DNA from: Nageia nagi
Taxonomy: Eukaryota; Pinophyta
Direction of reading: 5' to 3'
Length of the DNA stretch: 64,000 nucleotides
Assembly: GCA_050084985.1 (NCBI GenBank)
Contig: JBITNC010000001.1
Coordinates: forward strand, 118,482,001-118,546,000
The notes under the pieces are model-generated. The model was given only the letters and a program-made list of their open reading frames with translations, did no database searches and had not been told where the DNA came from. The position numbers and the translations under genes were made by a program. This document shows, piece by piece, positions 12,060-23,860 of this stretch (within the stretch, counting starts at the first letter, position 1; every line of letters starts with the position of its first letter).

Positions 12060-13890
12060 ATCGTAAGATTAATATTAGTGGTGGACCCATATCAATAGTT
12101 GCCTTATAGGAGGCCCAAGGATGGCCTCAAAATAATCTTAAGAACAACATCCTCATGCATTTAAGAGTGAATGACTTAGCCATCATTGGTCACATCCATC
12201 ATCATGTTCCTCTTCTCATGGCCTTGGCAGAAAGGTGGGATGAAGACACTAACTTGTTTCACCTACCCTCAAGTGAAATAATAGTCACCCTACTAGTCAT
12301 TTATAGGATACAAAGTATGTTGATTCAAGGTTGGCTTGTGCATTAGGTCAAGGTTGGAGATAATAATGAGAGATAACAACTATCATCACGATTGACAGGT
12401 GAGAAGAACCATGATTAGGAGTGCAAGGCCACCCATGTTTTTGATCCATTTAAATTTGCCTCTCCAAATAGATACTTGAGGCTTCTCATTGCCTCCATCG
12501 TCTATACATACTTATGCCCATACAATAGTACTAGCTCCTCTTTTTCTCTTGGCCTGGTATGGGTAGTACAAGATACATGTTCCAAGCATACATATTCCTC
12601 TAGGGTGCCCCTTATTTTGATGTAATTATATTCAGACCTACATAATTTTATTTGTGTTGATAAGTTCAACATCATGATTGCTCATGTTGGCCTTCTACAG
12701 GCATGGGTATATGAGAATGTAGTCATAATTCAACTAGTTGGAGTACAAAGGATGAGGGAGGATCCATAAAATATTACATTAACATGTTGGGTGTTGAGAC
12801 ACCTTTGGTATAGGTACCCACAGACTTTAGAGGTGAGAAGTCAAGAGATTGACCAGCTCCAACTTGAGGACCTACTATGGGTCTTATACGTAAATTCCAT
12901 TTGGTAGGAGGATGCCCACTAGCTTACCTATGTGAGCTAACCTATTTTCTCTATACCTAGAGGAAACTAGTAGAGTCTTACCTTCCTTAGAGTCTACTTA
13001 GATAATTTGGTATTTGATAGGGCATTCCTCTTGTCCTAGTCTACTATTTATGGTAAAGACCTATGAGGAATTCCCCTCCAAGGGTACAGATCATGTGTGA
13101 ATGGGATACTACCTAGGAGGAGCTCAAGAACTTAGACCCTATTAAGTAGATATCCATGGTTCTTGGTATTATGAGGGGGTTCATAATATGGTGGGATACT
13201 ATTAAATCGATCCTATTGGGAATGGATGAGGATCATGATGAGGAGGATGAGGAGATAGTAGTGGCTTCAAAGGGATCATTGGATAAGAACCCATAAAATG
13301 TAGATAATTATATGCTCGACATCACAATGAAGAGATAATCTACCATTCTAGCACCATGATTGGTAGCCTTAGCTGAGTTCGTACCACTAATTGTAGTGGG
13401 TACCACCCTATATAATACTCATTTCTTTCTTACACTTTTGATTTTTTAGGTAACATTATGATCAAAAACTAAATTAATCTTTTTATGTGTTCTAATGGTG
13501 AAACTAATACTTGGATTGCTATTTTGGAGATTGAGATTGAAAGGCTTAAGCCTTTTGAGGCCAAGGTTCTTAACTTAGAGGCATAACTAGCCACTCTTTA
13601 GGCTACTCTCATAGTGTAGGATGCAAAGATAGCCTTCCCGGATCAGTCCATGAAGAGGCTATAAGAGAGGGTGGAGATGGCTCCTCGTAATGAATAGTGG
13701 GCCCTTATTAACTAACATATGGACCAAGTAGAGAGACTTAGGGGGAAGTATGAGAGGGACAAGGAAATCTTAGGCTCTTATATCATTAGTGTGAGTAATG
13801 TATGAGGTGGTATATCTATTTTAGGATAAAGTAGTGGTTCTAGGAGAGTATCTAGATGTAGTGATGCAGGGAGTAGTGGTAGTAGTGCAC
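12060..13890 (+). pseudogene. Plant mobile domain (PMD/MAIN-like) pseudogene
   Basis: At 12200-12300 the plus strand reads LLMALAERWDEDTNLFHLPS followed by SEIIVTLLV, matching the plant mobile domain pattern (ALVERWRPETHTFHLP, then E-x-T-I-T-L). Downstream, in mixed frames, are a SLGLVW block, LLQAWVYENVVII (near 12690), LRHLWYRYPQ, and a coiled-coil-like IEIERLKPFEAKVLNLE tail (13525-13585). The order fits a PMD protein with a C-terminal coil. PMD proteins occur both as plant genes (MAIN, MAIL1) and inside MULE or gypsy transposons. Several stops (for example 12345, 12770) and frame changes show decay. I cannot tell whether it was a host or transposon gene. Confidence 0.6.
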
Positions 13891-14899
13891 AACATTAGGA
13901 TGTATATTGAGATATGGATCCATCCCTTTTTAGATTATATATATATATATATATGGTTCTTTCTAACCCCATTTTTGTGTATAATGTAGATGCATGTTCT
14001 ATTTTTGAAACATTGTTGACTTTAATGAATATTTTAGTTTCCTATATAGCTATTCTATTAGAATTTGTAATTCAAAAGTACAAATTATCAAATTTTATAA
14101 GAAATAATACATATACACTCATCCATAGTTTTATTTGCTAAACAAAATAATAATGTATTTTTGGGAATATACATAAGTACGTAATAAAATATAATGAACA
14201 CACACCGATCAAATTTTTACAACCCATATTCCATTTTAAGGCAAATGTACAAATGAACCTAAAGGAAGATCCCCATCACACAAATAATTACACACATGGT
14301 TAAGTTTTTTCTTTTTAACAACATTAAAACTTGATAGTAATCATTGCAAACACTATAGTAAACCCTAGAGATTAGAGAAATAATATTTTTTTAATTTTGA
14401 TTCAAGAAAGGTATGCCATTAACAGTGCAAAAAATAGTCATACATCATTAGCGACATGGGTTTTGATTGGTTGGAAATAAACATATATGAGGGAATTTTT
14501 TAAAACTTACCCATAAGACTAATAAAATAATGGTATGACCATTATGCCTATGCTATATACCCTTTTGACCATGCAAAAAATAACCTACCTATGGTACACT
14601 ACCATTTGCAATTTTTTCAAATTTTAAGAAAGAACTTTGCATACCTAAGAAGGTTTTACAACCAATACATAATTTGTAGATGTAGATACAAAAATAGGTG
14701 CCTTTCTAGTAGTGTAATTTACATCTTTGATAGTGTAAAAATAGTAGTACATGTCATTAGCAATGTTTGTCTTGCAAGCTTTGATATGGTATTTTTTTTT
14801 TCTCCACTAGAGTGTTTGCTTACTTGTCACTGATGTCTCTTACACTCATGCCAATTAGGAAAATAATAGTTCATATAATATGAAGTAATTACCAAACCC
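13891..14899. other. Spacer, nothing recognised
   Basis: AT-rich with a short (TA) run at 13937-13953. No feature is supported. Confidence 0.45.
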
Positions 14900-15519
14900 A
14901 TGAAACCTTTTGGATGCTAAGTTGTCTTTGGTAAAGGGTTTGTAAATATCTCTAACTATCCTTTATCATGATGTACAAGCCCTCCTCTTGATTTAAGATT
15001 ATCATCCATCTAAATTATTTTCTTGTGGATGAAATCTTGAAAGATATTTCTTAATACCTTGCAATATCTTGTTAGCCTAATGTCCTATGATAATTACAAA
15101 AATTTTCATCTCTATAATTTTTAGGAATAATATTAAGAAAGTGATGTTGAACCATTGGTGGAAGCTCAATAAGTTCTTCTTTTATAAACACATTGAGAAT
15201 ATTATCAATAATATCAATTAGCCTCATAAATCTCTTCTGTGGCTTATTCTTAATTTCTATAAACATTAGTTGTAGCAAATTCAATTTTCTTTTCATACAC
15301 TTGAGGCTTATTTTGAATCACTTGAGGTTTATCTTTTGTTTCATATATTTAAAGTTTTTGATATCATTTCTTATAAGTTTATTTATTATAATCTTCTTCA
15401 CCATCTTTAAGCAATTCTTTTTCTAATTTCTCAATCCTTTCATCCATTATTTTTTCTGTATTTGGCATTACAAGAGGTTGTTTTGGTTGTTGGTTTTGCA
15501 CTACAAGTATATTAATCTT
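14900..15519 (-). pseudogene. Gypsy-type gag C-terminal remnant, interrupted by copia-1
   Basis: On the minus strand, 15300-15000 reads a helical acidic stretch, then ENFCNYHRTLGHQTRYCKVL and NIFQDFIHKK. This resembles the C-x2-H-x4-GH-x4-C zinc-binding end of large gypsy gag proteins. The frame continues across the copia-1 insertion into 24318 onward once one ATCTT is removed, which supports a single interrupted ORF. Stops are present and no function remains. Confidence 0.5.
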
Positions 15520-15976
15520 TGTTAGAATTTGTAATGAAATATTATGAATATCTAAACTCCTTATAAATTCAATTAATCACTTAAAGGATATGTAGATAAC
15601 TTAAGGGATTAATTGAATTCTTTATTATGTAGACTTTGACTTTACCATGTGGTTAGTTGGTAGGTTAAAGTTAGGTGATACATTTATTGTAACCCTAACC
15701 TTACCCTTGGGTTAAAGGGAGGTTAGGGAGGTGCTCTCAAGCTATAAATAGAGGGCCTCTCCTCTTGTAACATAACTAAGTTTTTGGAGTAAGATTACTC
15801 TACTAGTTGTGTAGGAGAGGAAGAGAATTGTTGTAAGAGGTGCATAGATTGAGAATTGAGAACTAGTTGTGGATGTACTCCCAAGGAGAGAGGAACCACA
15901 TTATATATGTGTTATCTTGAATGGTTGAGTTTCCTAGTCTTGGACCTTGAGGATTAGTTTAGGTCTAAATCCTTCA
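15520..15976 (+). repeat. Copia-1 5' LTR
   Basis: Starts TGTTAGAATTTG and ends CCTTCA; TSD ATCTT precedes it. A TATA box (CTATAAATAGAG at 15742) should drive element transcription. It differs from the 3' LTR at about six positions. Confidence 0.95.
15742..15753 (+). promoter_or_regulatory. TATA box in copia-1 LTR
   Basis: CTATAAATAGAG followed by GGCCTCTCCTC. The matching site in the 3' LTR starts near 24083 as ATATAAATAGAG, a C-to-A change. Confidence 0.7.
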
Positions 15977-15978
15977 AT

Positions 15979-15990
15979 TGGTATCAGAGC
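15979..15990 (+). other. Primer-binding site of copia-1
   Basis: TGGTATCAGAGC, two bases after the LTR. It is complementary to the 3' end of plant initiator Met-tRNA, the usual copia primer. A 21-bp direct repeat (CTTGGTGTGGAAGCTCTT twice) follows at 15989-16033. Confidence 0.92.
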
Positions 15991-18900
15991 TTGGTGTGGA
16001 AGCTCTTCTTCTTGGTGTGGAAGCTCTTATTCCTTCAATTTTAAGGTCTTGGTGAGGTAAATTCCAAAAGAAGGTATAAATTTCCTCCTCCTTTGGCTAT
16101 TTTATGGATTATTACATGATGCTACTAACACATTACTTGCTATGTGTTAGTCCTTTTAAATTATGATTAACAAGTTGCAATTTTTTTTACTAATCCTTTA
16201 TGTTACTTGCAATTTTTAAATTGCTATAGTTCTTTTAAAAAAAAAGGGTTAGTTTACAAAAATTGTATTTTTTTTTACATATTATATTGGAATTAAATGT
16301 ATGTGTTGGTTCAATTTATCACAACATTTGCTTAATACCAATATATGATGAAAATTGCAATATATACTAACATGCATTTTGTTAGTTGCAATTTTTGGGT
16401 AAAAATTACTTAAAAGTAGCAATAATGTATTTGTGAACATTTATTATACACTTTGCTCATGAAATTTTGTGAAAATTTGTATTTTTTATTTTACACTAAA
16501 TCTTAGTGTAGAAATATTAGAAAATTTTCAATTACAATTTTTTATATACATTTTTTGTTTATATATGTATTCTTCACATTTAAAAAAAAATACAAATTAC
16601 CATGGACATTTTATGTTAAGAACATCAGATTTAATGGCACTTCCAGCTGTAGATTGTGATAAGGCTTTTTCAATGCAACTATCATTGGAAGACACTCTAT
16701 TAACAAGTCAAACGGTCTATTTTCAAGTTGCTCTGCTAAATCCTCCTTTGCTCTTTGCAATTGAAATCATATATTAATAGAGATAAAAAAAATATGGCCA
16801 TACGATCGCCTCCACCTCCACGCGGGCCAACTGTTTGACACAATGCTCACCGACTTGCTCTGCAAAATGCAAAAATGTAGGGAAGGCACGTGAAGGCAGG
16901 CATGCAAACTGTTTGACCAAAAATGCCTCCCCGAAATGTAGTCTTCTAGCTTGCACTGCTCGCAGGATCTAAACAAATGGATACGTTGAAAGGGTCTACG
17001 AGTTGTTTGATAATGATGCAGATAGAGTTCCATGGACTACGATGATCATCGGATAAAATGGAATGTTGCGAAAGGATGTGTGAATGTTTGACAAGATGCA
17101 AATCGTATTTCATGGATTGCATTGCTTGTAGGATATGCACCAAATGGATACGATGGAAGGCTCTACGAATTGTTTGCATGATGCAAATAGAGTTTCATGG
17201 ATTACACTACTCATAGGATATACACAAATAGATACGTTCACATGATCTGCAAATTGTTTGACACCATGCATGATGTAGATAGTGCTTCATATGTAGGGAA
17301 CACCCTCTACATGACCTCTCCTCATTGCCATGCTCAAGGGATTTGCACAACATGGATACATTGAATAGTCTACGCATTATTTATCACCTTCCTCTCTTCA
17401 TGCCAATAATGGCTCTGTTCTTGCATCACAGAACACATAAATGCATGGCCCCTAACATGCATGACCTCATGCTACTCTTTTCTCATCCACCACCATCGAC
17501 CTCCCGGATGGAAGTCAGAGTGAGTGCTTTGGCATCTTCTGTCTTACCTACGACCAAAATCCTTTAATTGGGATTTCTAAAACTAGCATATATAATACTA
17601 GGAAGTTAATGGCACGGGAATACATCAACAATATGACCAAATGCAACTATCTGGCTGCCTCACGCGACCTCCATCACCCTACATGGCCTCCTCCTCCTCT
17701 TGCCACCTTCACCGCCCTTCTACACACTTTGGTCTCCCCTACCAACCTTGTCCAGCCTCTCAACCTCCATGAGGCTTACACATGGCCACCTTCCAATTTT
17801 TTTTTTCAACCATAAGTTGTTGAGTCTTTAATTTTTTACCCACTACAAAGGGATTTGATTTTTTCTTTAAAGTCTAGGTCTAAATTAAACCTTTAAGGGA
17901 TTTTTCCTAAAAACCTATGCTATTTTTAAGTACACAAAGGCCCTATTTACTTAAAATGCATACTTTAAAGACCAATTTTTGCATACAAGTTTTTTAGGGA
18001 TCACACATTAAGTGAAAAGGGGGGAGGAACCATACTTAATAGCCATTTTTTTTAGCATCCAAGTTTTAGGACTTTAAGTAAAAAAGGGGGAATTTGTATA
18101 ATTTTTTACTTAAATCTTTATCTAGATGGATCTTGCATGCTAAATTTATAATACATGCCTCTTAACCTTGTTAGGATTAAAGCATGCTTAGTACTTAAAA
18201 TTTTAAGTTAAATAATGCATGATGCATGTTTATTACTTAAATCTTTAAGTCATGGAATAATGCATGATTAAGCTATAGATTAATGCTAATTAGGACTTAG
18301 CCTTTTTAAAAATTCATTAAAGTGTTTTAATGAATTTTTGAACTTGAGCAAAAGTATGCAAAATGTAAAAAGTCCTTTAGGGGTTAGTACAAAACCCATT
18401 GGACTCTTAAGGTTTCAAGTTCGTGTGGATGGAGTATTTTTACTTTACTTTATATTTTTGTACAATTGCTTTATACTTGCAAAACACAAAATATTGAAAG
18501 TAACCCCTAAAATGAACACATCCGTACGTATTTTTCCACAACATGACTTGTTTGGGGAGCCACGAGGTGAGGATAGGGTAGATTGGAGCCTTTTTAGTCC
18601 GAAGACCCAAGTGGTGGTAAGTCTGTCTTAATTGCCCCTAAGACCTCTGTTGGATTGGACATAACTCTATTAGGTGGATAGGCATGTGTGTAGTGATACC
18701 ACATGTCCGCATGTCCATTCAGGGATTATCCTGATAACCTAGGAGGAAAATTGAAAACCTTAAAAAGATAATTAAAATAGCCAATCCAAGATACGTCAGA
18801 TCCTTGGAAAATAGTTAGTACTTCTCCTTGTGAGAGTATATTACTGACCAAGGTGAACTGGTTGAGGATTGGTAGTACCTAGGCTCCACCTTGCGGGCAT

Positions 18901-19074
18901 CTAGGTGAAGGCCTAATTCTATACAAGAAAACAACCTCAACTTTATCCTTCTACGGATCATGGTTTATAAGTTTGCACATGTGGGACATGTTTACTTTTT
19001 AGATGTTTTATATGTATAGATGGAAAATTGTAAAAATTTACATTCTTATTGCATATTTACTTTTTTTTGTAGCA
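15991..19074 (+). other. Very long copia-1 leader between PBS and gag
   Basis: About 3.1 kb with no element ORF. It holds a short unrecognised coding-like stretch at 16600-16780 (DLMALPAVD, FSMQLSLEDTLL), a PPR-derived segment, a C-rich segment at 17420-17780, and AT-rich text to 19074. A splice-like donor (GGTAAGT at 18616) and an acceptor-like TTTTTTTTGTAG just before the gag ATG suggest the last ~455 bp could be an intron; this is inference. Confidence 0.7.
16800..17580 (+). pseudogene. Captured PPR-gene fragment inside copia-1 leader
   Basis: Six copies of a (C/T)TGTTTGA-type codon block, coding for the LFD of PPR repeats, occur at 16831, 16909, 17003, 17084, 17170 and 17254, a period of ~78-94 bp (one PPR motif is ~93-105 bp). 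The best frame near 16985-17055 reads VERVYELFDNDADRVPWTTM and IIG, followed by NG, typical of plant S/L-type PPR motifs (LFDxMPxRxVVSWTTMIxGYxxNG). ATGGATACG-like starts recur (16978, 17146, 17352). Frameshifts separate the repeats. It lies between copia-1 LTRs on the element's own strand, so it was carried by the element or inserted before its last transposition. Confidence 0.7.
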
Positions 19075-20020
19075 ATGGTTGAAACCTTCATGCCCAAGCA
19101 TATACTCAACGGTTCCAACTTTGGAATATGGGAACCTCATATGAAAGCTGAGTTACAAGCAAGGAAGCTATGGCAGATAGTTAATGAAGACTTGGTCGCT
19201 CCTACAGATGAGAAGGCTCTTGAAATATACAACTCAAAGAATGAGTTAGCAACTTCAATAATTTATCATGCAGTTTCAGATGACATCCTTCTCATGATCT
19301 CTTCTTCAACATCAATAAAGGAAGCTTGGGATAGGCTGAAGAAAATTTACCTTAGGTCAAAATTTTCAAGGAGGTTCACCATTGTACAAAACTTGTTGCA
19401 ATATCATCAAGGAGAAGATGAAAGTGCTTCTATCTACTTGAACAAAATCATTGACCTCAGGATAAAACTGGTTGGCTATGGGTGCAACTGGATCAATGAT
19501 GAGTTCATGGTCTTTATCATTCTTCAAAGCCTTTCTACAAAGTTCAGTAACTTTGTCATGGTTATGGAAATAAGGCTTGATGATGAAGAAGATGTCATCT
19601 CTCTTGATAACCTTTCTAGACTCCTTCTGAAGCATGAAGAAACTTTGAACAAGAATATGTTGAACCTTTCTCCAAAAGACAATAGCATTGCTCTAGGAGC
19701 AACCAAAACTCCTTTCAAGAAAAAGTTCAAATATTATAAATTCAAAGATAACAAGTCCTCATCTACCTTCAAGAAGTATGAGAAAAAGGGCAACAATAAT
19801 GGCAACTTCAGGCAAAGGAATGATAAAGCTGGATTAAGCAATCCAATACCTTAGGAAAAGTTTGATGGAAATTGTAACTTTTGTGGCATCTTTGGGCACA
19901 AAGAGTATGATTGTCGTAAAAAGAAATTTGCTCAAAAAGGTAAGGGAAATGCAAATATGAGAAATTTCAATAATAGAAAGAAGAACAAGCATACTGCTAC
20001 TGTTGCCTACTACTCAATGA
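19075..20020 (+). pseudogene. Copia-1 gag with one in-frame stop
   Basis: The ATG at 19075 (MVETFMPKHILNGSNFGIWE) is the natural gag start; the upstream ATG at 19003 is in frame but lies in leader. The N-terminal block matches copia gag (NFGIWEPHMKAELQ, AWDRLKKIYL, LRIKLVGYG, LSRLLLKHEETLN). A TAG at 19852 stops it ~259 codons after ATG, just before an intact CX2CX4HX4C knuckle (CNFCGIFGHKEYDC at 19875-19916). A lysine-rich tail follows, and a second stop at 20023. Gag would form the cytoplasmic virus-like particle. Readthrough could in principle give a knuckle-bearing product. Confidence 0.88.
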
Positions 20021-20025
20021 CTTAA

Positions 20026-21278
20026 ACTATTTCAAATGATTGGATTATTGATTTAGGATGCACTAATCACATGTGTTATGAAAAGGATAAGTTTGAAAAC
20101 TTTCATAAGTACAAAAAGGATGCAGTTGTGATAGGTGATAATACAGTCCTTGATGTTCAAGAAATAGGGAGTGTGAAGATTCATGGAAAGACTCTTGATA
20201 ATGTCTTTTATGTGCCTAAACTAAGGATGAATCTCATCTCCATAATTCAGATTATAAGGAAAGGATACTCATTTGAATTTACCTCACACTCCTGGTGTGT
20301 TAAGAAAGGACTTGCCACCTTCATGAAAGGATCAGTAAAGGATGACCTTTATATTGTGGATCAAGTTCCTTCAAAGATTTTCTTGCTACAAATATTTGTT
20401 CAAAGGGTAATCTTTAGCATCAACAATTAGGGCACCTTAACCACAATAGTATTCAAGATATGAAAACTCAAGAACTTATGGAAGGTTTACCTAATATTTC
20501 ACCCATAATTGGTCTCTGTGAAAGGTGCATTCTAGGAAAGATGAATAGGAAAAAGTTTGAAAAAGATAAGGCAACTCAGGCTACTCATCCTCTTTAGCTT
20601 GTGCATTCAGATTTGATGGGTCCATTTCAGAGTAAGTCTCTAGGGGGAGCTTCTTATGTTCTGACCTTCATTGATGACTTCAGTAGGATGACATTTGGTT
20701 ATCTACTTGAGCACAAGGATCAAACTTTTGACAGGTTTAAAAACTTCAAGGCACTTGTTGAAAATCAAACTGATTTTAAGATCAAGATGCTGAGATTTGA
20801 TAATGGGGGTGAGTATAATAGTAATGAGTTTAACGATTATTGTGTTAAACATGGGATCAAGCGGCAATTCACAATCCCTTACACCCCACAGCAAAATGGA
20901 GTTGCTAAAAGGAAGAATCGAACCATTATGGAAATGGCAAGGTGCATGTTGGGTAACCTTCCTAGTTTCTTATGGGGTGAAGCTGTTCACACTGCTATTC
21001 ACACCCTAAATAGGTGTCCTACTAAAGCAGTTGAAGGTAAAACTCCATATGAATCATGGATAGGAAAGAAACCTAACCTCTCATACTTTAGGGTCTTCGG
21101 TTGTGATGCATTTGCCTTCATTACCTCAAAGAAAAGAAAGAAGTTGGATAAAAGATTAAAAAAATGCATCTTTATGGGGTATGATAATCAACATAGAGGT
21201 TACAGGCTCTACTCCACATCCCATAACATAGTCTTTATTTCTAGGGATGTCAAGTTCAATGAACTTCCTGAGGAATAG
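20026..21278 (+). pseudogene. Copia-1 protease and integrase, catalytic residues changed
   Basis: The protease site reads DLG (20050-20058) where copia enzymes have DSG. A flap-like block (LDNVFYVPKLRMNLIS) follows. A one-base shift near 20375 and stops at 20408 and 20595 break the pre-integrase zinc region (HQQLGHLNH ... LCERC). The integrase core has Asp at 20610 (HSDLMGPF) and Asp at 20799 (RFDNGGEY). At the catalytic Glu position (20907, GVAKRKNRT) there is Lys, with the expected 35-residue spacing. The GKKPNLSYFRVFGCDAF block and a stop at 21276 end the segment. Processing and integration should both fail. Confidence 0.9.
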
Positions 21279-22990
21279 ACCTCTCATGCTGAGGTGTCTG
21301 ATTCAGATGATTCTTTGCCTGCACCTAACTGGTTGGATGATCATGTAGGGAAGTCACCACAAGAGCAAAATTCTCCAGCTCAAATAATTACAAGGAGTAT
21401 GACCTTGAATAACTCTTTATTTTCCAAAATTGATAATACGAATGAGCCATCAACCTTCAAAGAAGCTTCCAAGCAAGAGTGTTGGATGGAAGCTATGAAA
21501 GTTGAGTATGAGGTGCTCATGAAAAATGAAACTTGGGATTTGGTTCCTTATCCCAATGAGAAAAATGTGATTGGAAATAAATGGATATACAAGGTCAAGT
21601 ATAATTTTGATGGAAAAATTGAAAAATACAAAGCAAGGTTAGTGGCTAAAGGATTCACTAAAAAATATGGTATTAATTATGAGAAAACCTTTGCTTCTAT
21701 GGCCAAGATGCCTACTATCAAGATAATCCTTGCTCTTTCTGTAGCTCAAGGATCGAAAGCTTTTCAACTTAATGTCAAGAGTACATTTCTCAATGTTGAC
21801 TTAGATGTAGAAATCTACATGAATCAACCAAAAGGATTTATTCCAGAAGGAAAAGAGTCTCTTATGTGCAAGCTAAAGAAGTCTTTGTATGGACTTAAGT
21901 AAGCACCTAGAGCATGGTACAAGAAAATTTTACGATTCTTTACAGATATTGGTTTTTCCAAGTGCTTCTCTAACTTAGATCTCTATGTACTCAATCAAGG
22001 AAAAGACGTCGTCTTAATTCTCCTTTATGTGGATGATCTTCTCATAATTGGCAATAATATTGAAATCATCCAAGAGTGCATCTTCAAACTAAAGGCAACA
22101 TTTGAAATGACTGATCTAGGTCTATTGCATTACTATCTTGGGATGCAAGTATACCAACACAAAGATTGTACTTAGTCAATCTAAGTATATATCATACATC
22201 TTGCAAAAGTTTGGAATGGAGGAGTGTAAATATGCTGCAATACCTATTTCTCTTGGAATCGTGGTATCTCTGAGCTCAGATTCTTAGTTGGCTGATACTA
22301 CAACTTATAGGCAATTGATCGATAGTCTTCTATATCTAACTATCTCTTGACCTAATATTACCTTTGCAGTGAATCTGATGGCATGATTCATGCAAAAACC
22401 ATATGTTGAACACCTCTATGCTATTAAGCAAATCTTGAGGTATGTGGTAGGGATAAAGGATCTTACTCTTAAGTATTCCAAAGTGCCCTTAATTATTCTC
22501 TTAGGGTTCTCAGAGTCTAATTATGGGGGAGATAGAGATGACAGAAAGTCAACCTTTGCATATGTGTTCAGCATTGGTTCAGGTGCTATCTCTTGGGCTT
22601 CCAAGAAGCAACCTACTATGACTCTTTCTACCATCGAAGCTGAATATCGAGCCATGTCTGTTGCCACCCAAGATGCTATTTGGTTGAGGAATCTTCTGAC
22701 TGAAAATTCGGTATGAGAAAAATGGCCCATCTCTTATCTCTTCAGATAATCAATCAGCTATCTCTTTGGCTAAGAATCTTGTATTCCATCAAAGAACCAA
22801 ACATGTGGAAATCCAAGCCCATTTTATCAGGAAGAAGGTTCTAAATGACATCATACACTTGAAGTATTGTCCATCTACTAAAAACTCCACTAATTTATTC
22901 ACCAAGCCCCTTCCTGAAGCTTAGTTCTGCAAGCTTAGGGATTCTCTCGGGTTGGTGAAGTTACCCTCAAGGGGGAGTGAAGTTTGAACT
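21279..22990 (+). pseudogene. Copia-1 reverse transcriptase and RNase H, broken
   Basis: RT begins at ETWDLVPYPNEKNVIGNKWI (21530). YARLVAKG-like, LNVKSTFLN and CKLKKSLYGLK blocks follow, then a TAA at 21900. The frame continues with APRAWYKK and the active site LLYVDDLLIIGN (22021-22056). A frameshift near 22165 and further stops lead into RNase H (GGDRDDRKST, GAISWASKKQPTMTLSTIEA, AEYRAMS at 22530-22660). One shift later the tail DNQSAISLAKNLVFHQRTKH and LFTKPLPEA ends near 22990. The first RNase H Asp is changed (SNYGGD). This enzyme would copy the RNA into cDNA in the particle. Confidence 0.9.
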
Positions 22991-23043
22991 TTTGTTAGTG
23001 ATGACAACTTCACCTCTAAGAGGCCTTTCTTGATTGTACATTC

Positions 23044-23388
23044 TATACCTCTGTGGTAAGTTTGCTCTGCATGACAAACTTGTTGTACAATTATTGTTAT
23101 AGAGTGTTGATTATTTTATACCTCCATGGTAAGTTTGCTCTGCGTAATAAACTTGTTGTACATTTTTATACCTCCGTGGTAAGTTTGCTCTACATGACAA
23201 ATTTGTTGTACATTTTATACCTTCATGGTAACTTTTTTCTACGTGAGAAACTTGTTGTACAATTTTTGAGCATATAATTAATATACCTCCGTGGTAAGTT
23301 CGCTCTGCATGAGGAACTTCTTATACATTCTATACCTTCGTGGTGAGTTTGCTCTGTGTGAGAAACTCTTGTACAATTTTTATGCTCT
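23044..23388 (+). repeat. Six ~50-bp tandem repeats in copia-1 3' region
   Basis: Units start at 23044, 23117, 23167, 23216, 23282 and 23331. Each reads close to TATACCTCCGTGGTAAGTTT, then GCTCTGCATGACAAACTTGT and TGTACA. Spacing is ~49-73 bp because of short insertions. They lie between RNase H and the polypurine tract. No coding use is evident. Confidence 0.9.
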
Positions 23389-23849
23389 ATTAAAAATCAA
23401 CACATGTCTATATATAATAGGTGACTATGAGTGATGGCTTGGCATCTCCGTGATGACTTATAGTGCACCATTGATCAGTTATTTATAAGATGGCATTATT
23501 TGATTCTCTTATTTGAATATATGATGCATCTAACTAATTTTGTTCGTGAGTTGCTTGTAACATGCAGGATCTTCTTTAGAAATGTAGGTTACTCACCTTG
23601 TGTAAGCAAGCTTATGGAGACTCACATGTCAGCTTAAAGTTGATCGACTACTATGTACAGTGAAACTAGTTGTGGTTAATGATTGTATTATAAACCATTT
23701 TTGTCAAATGGTAATGTAGTGAGTCTCAAACTAGTTCTCAAAAAGATTCTCAAATATGTAAATGTTCTCATCTCCACTTGTATCTCTATGGAGGAGAACT
23801 CTCTCTTACTCTTTCTCTTCTCTCTTTTGTGCTCTATCTCAATATTGCA
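23389..23849 (+). other. Copia-1 3' untranslated region
   Basis: Non-coding, conserved with B (50061-50640, minus) and the remnant at 3555-3900. It includes a block with GGCTTGGCATCTCCGTGATG near 23436, another with TTGATCGACTACTATGTACA, and a pyrimidine-rich run just before the polypurine tract. Confidence 0.7.
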
Positions 23850-23860
23850 TTAAGGGGGAG
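23850..23860 (+). other. Copia-1 polypurine tract
   Basis: Reads TTAAGGGGGAG directly before the 3' LTR TGTTAG. It would prime plus-strand DNA synthesis. Confidence 0.9.

Noticed and set aside
13937-13953. TATA promoter
   Set aside because: Simple TA dinucleotide run with no gene downstream.
15979-15990. tRNA gene fragment
   Set aside because: Only the 12-bp primer-binding complement is present; no cloverleaf.
16767-17179. Minus-strand ORFs over the copia-1 leader
   Set aside because: The PPR-like reading is on the plus strand; the minus ORFs show no family match.
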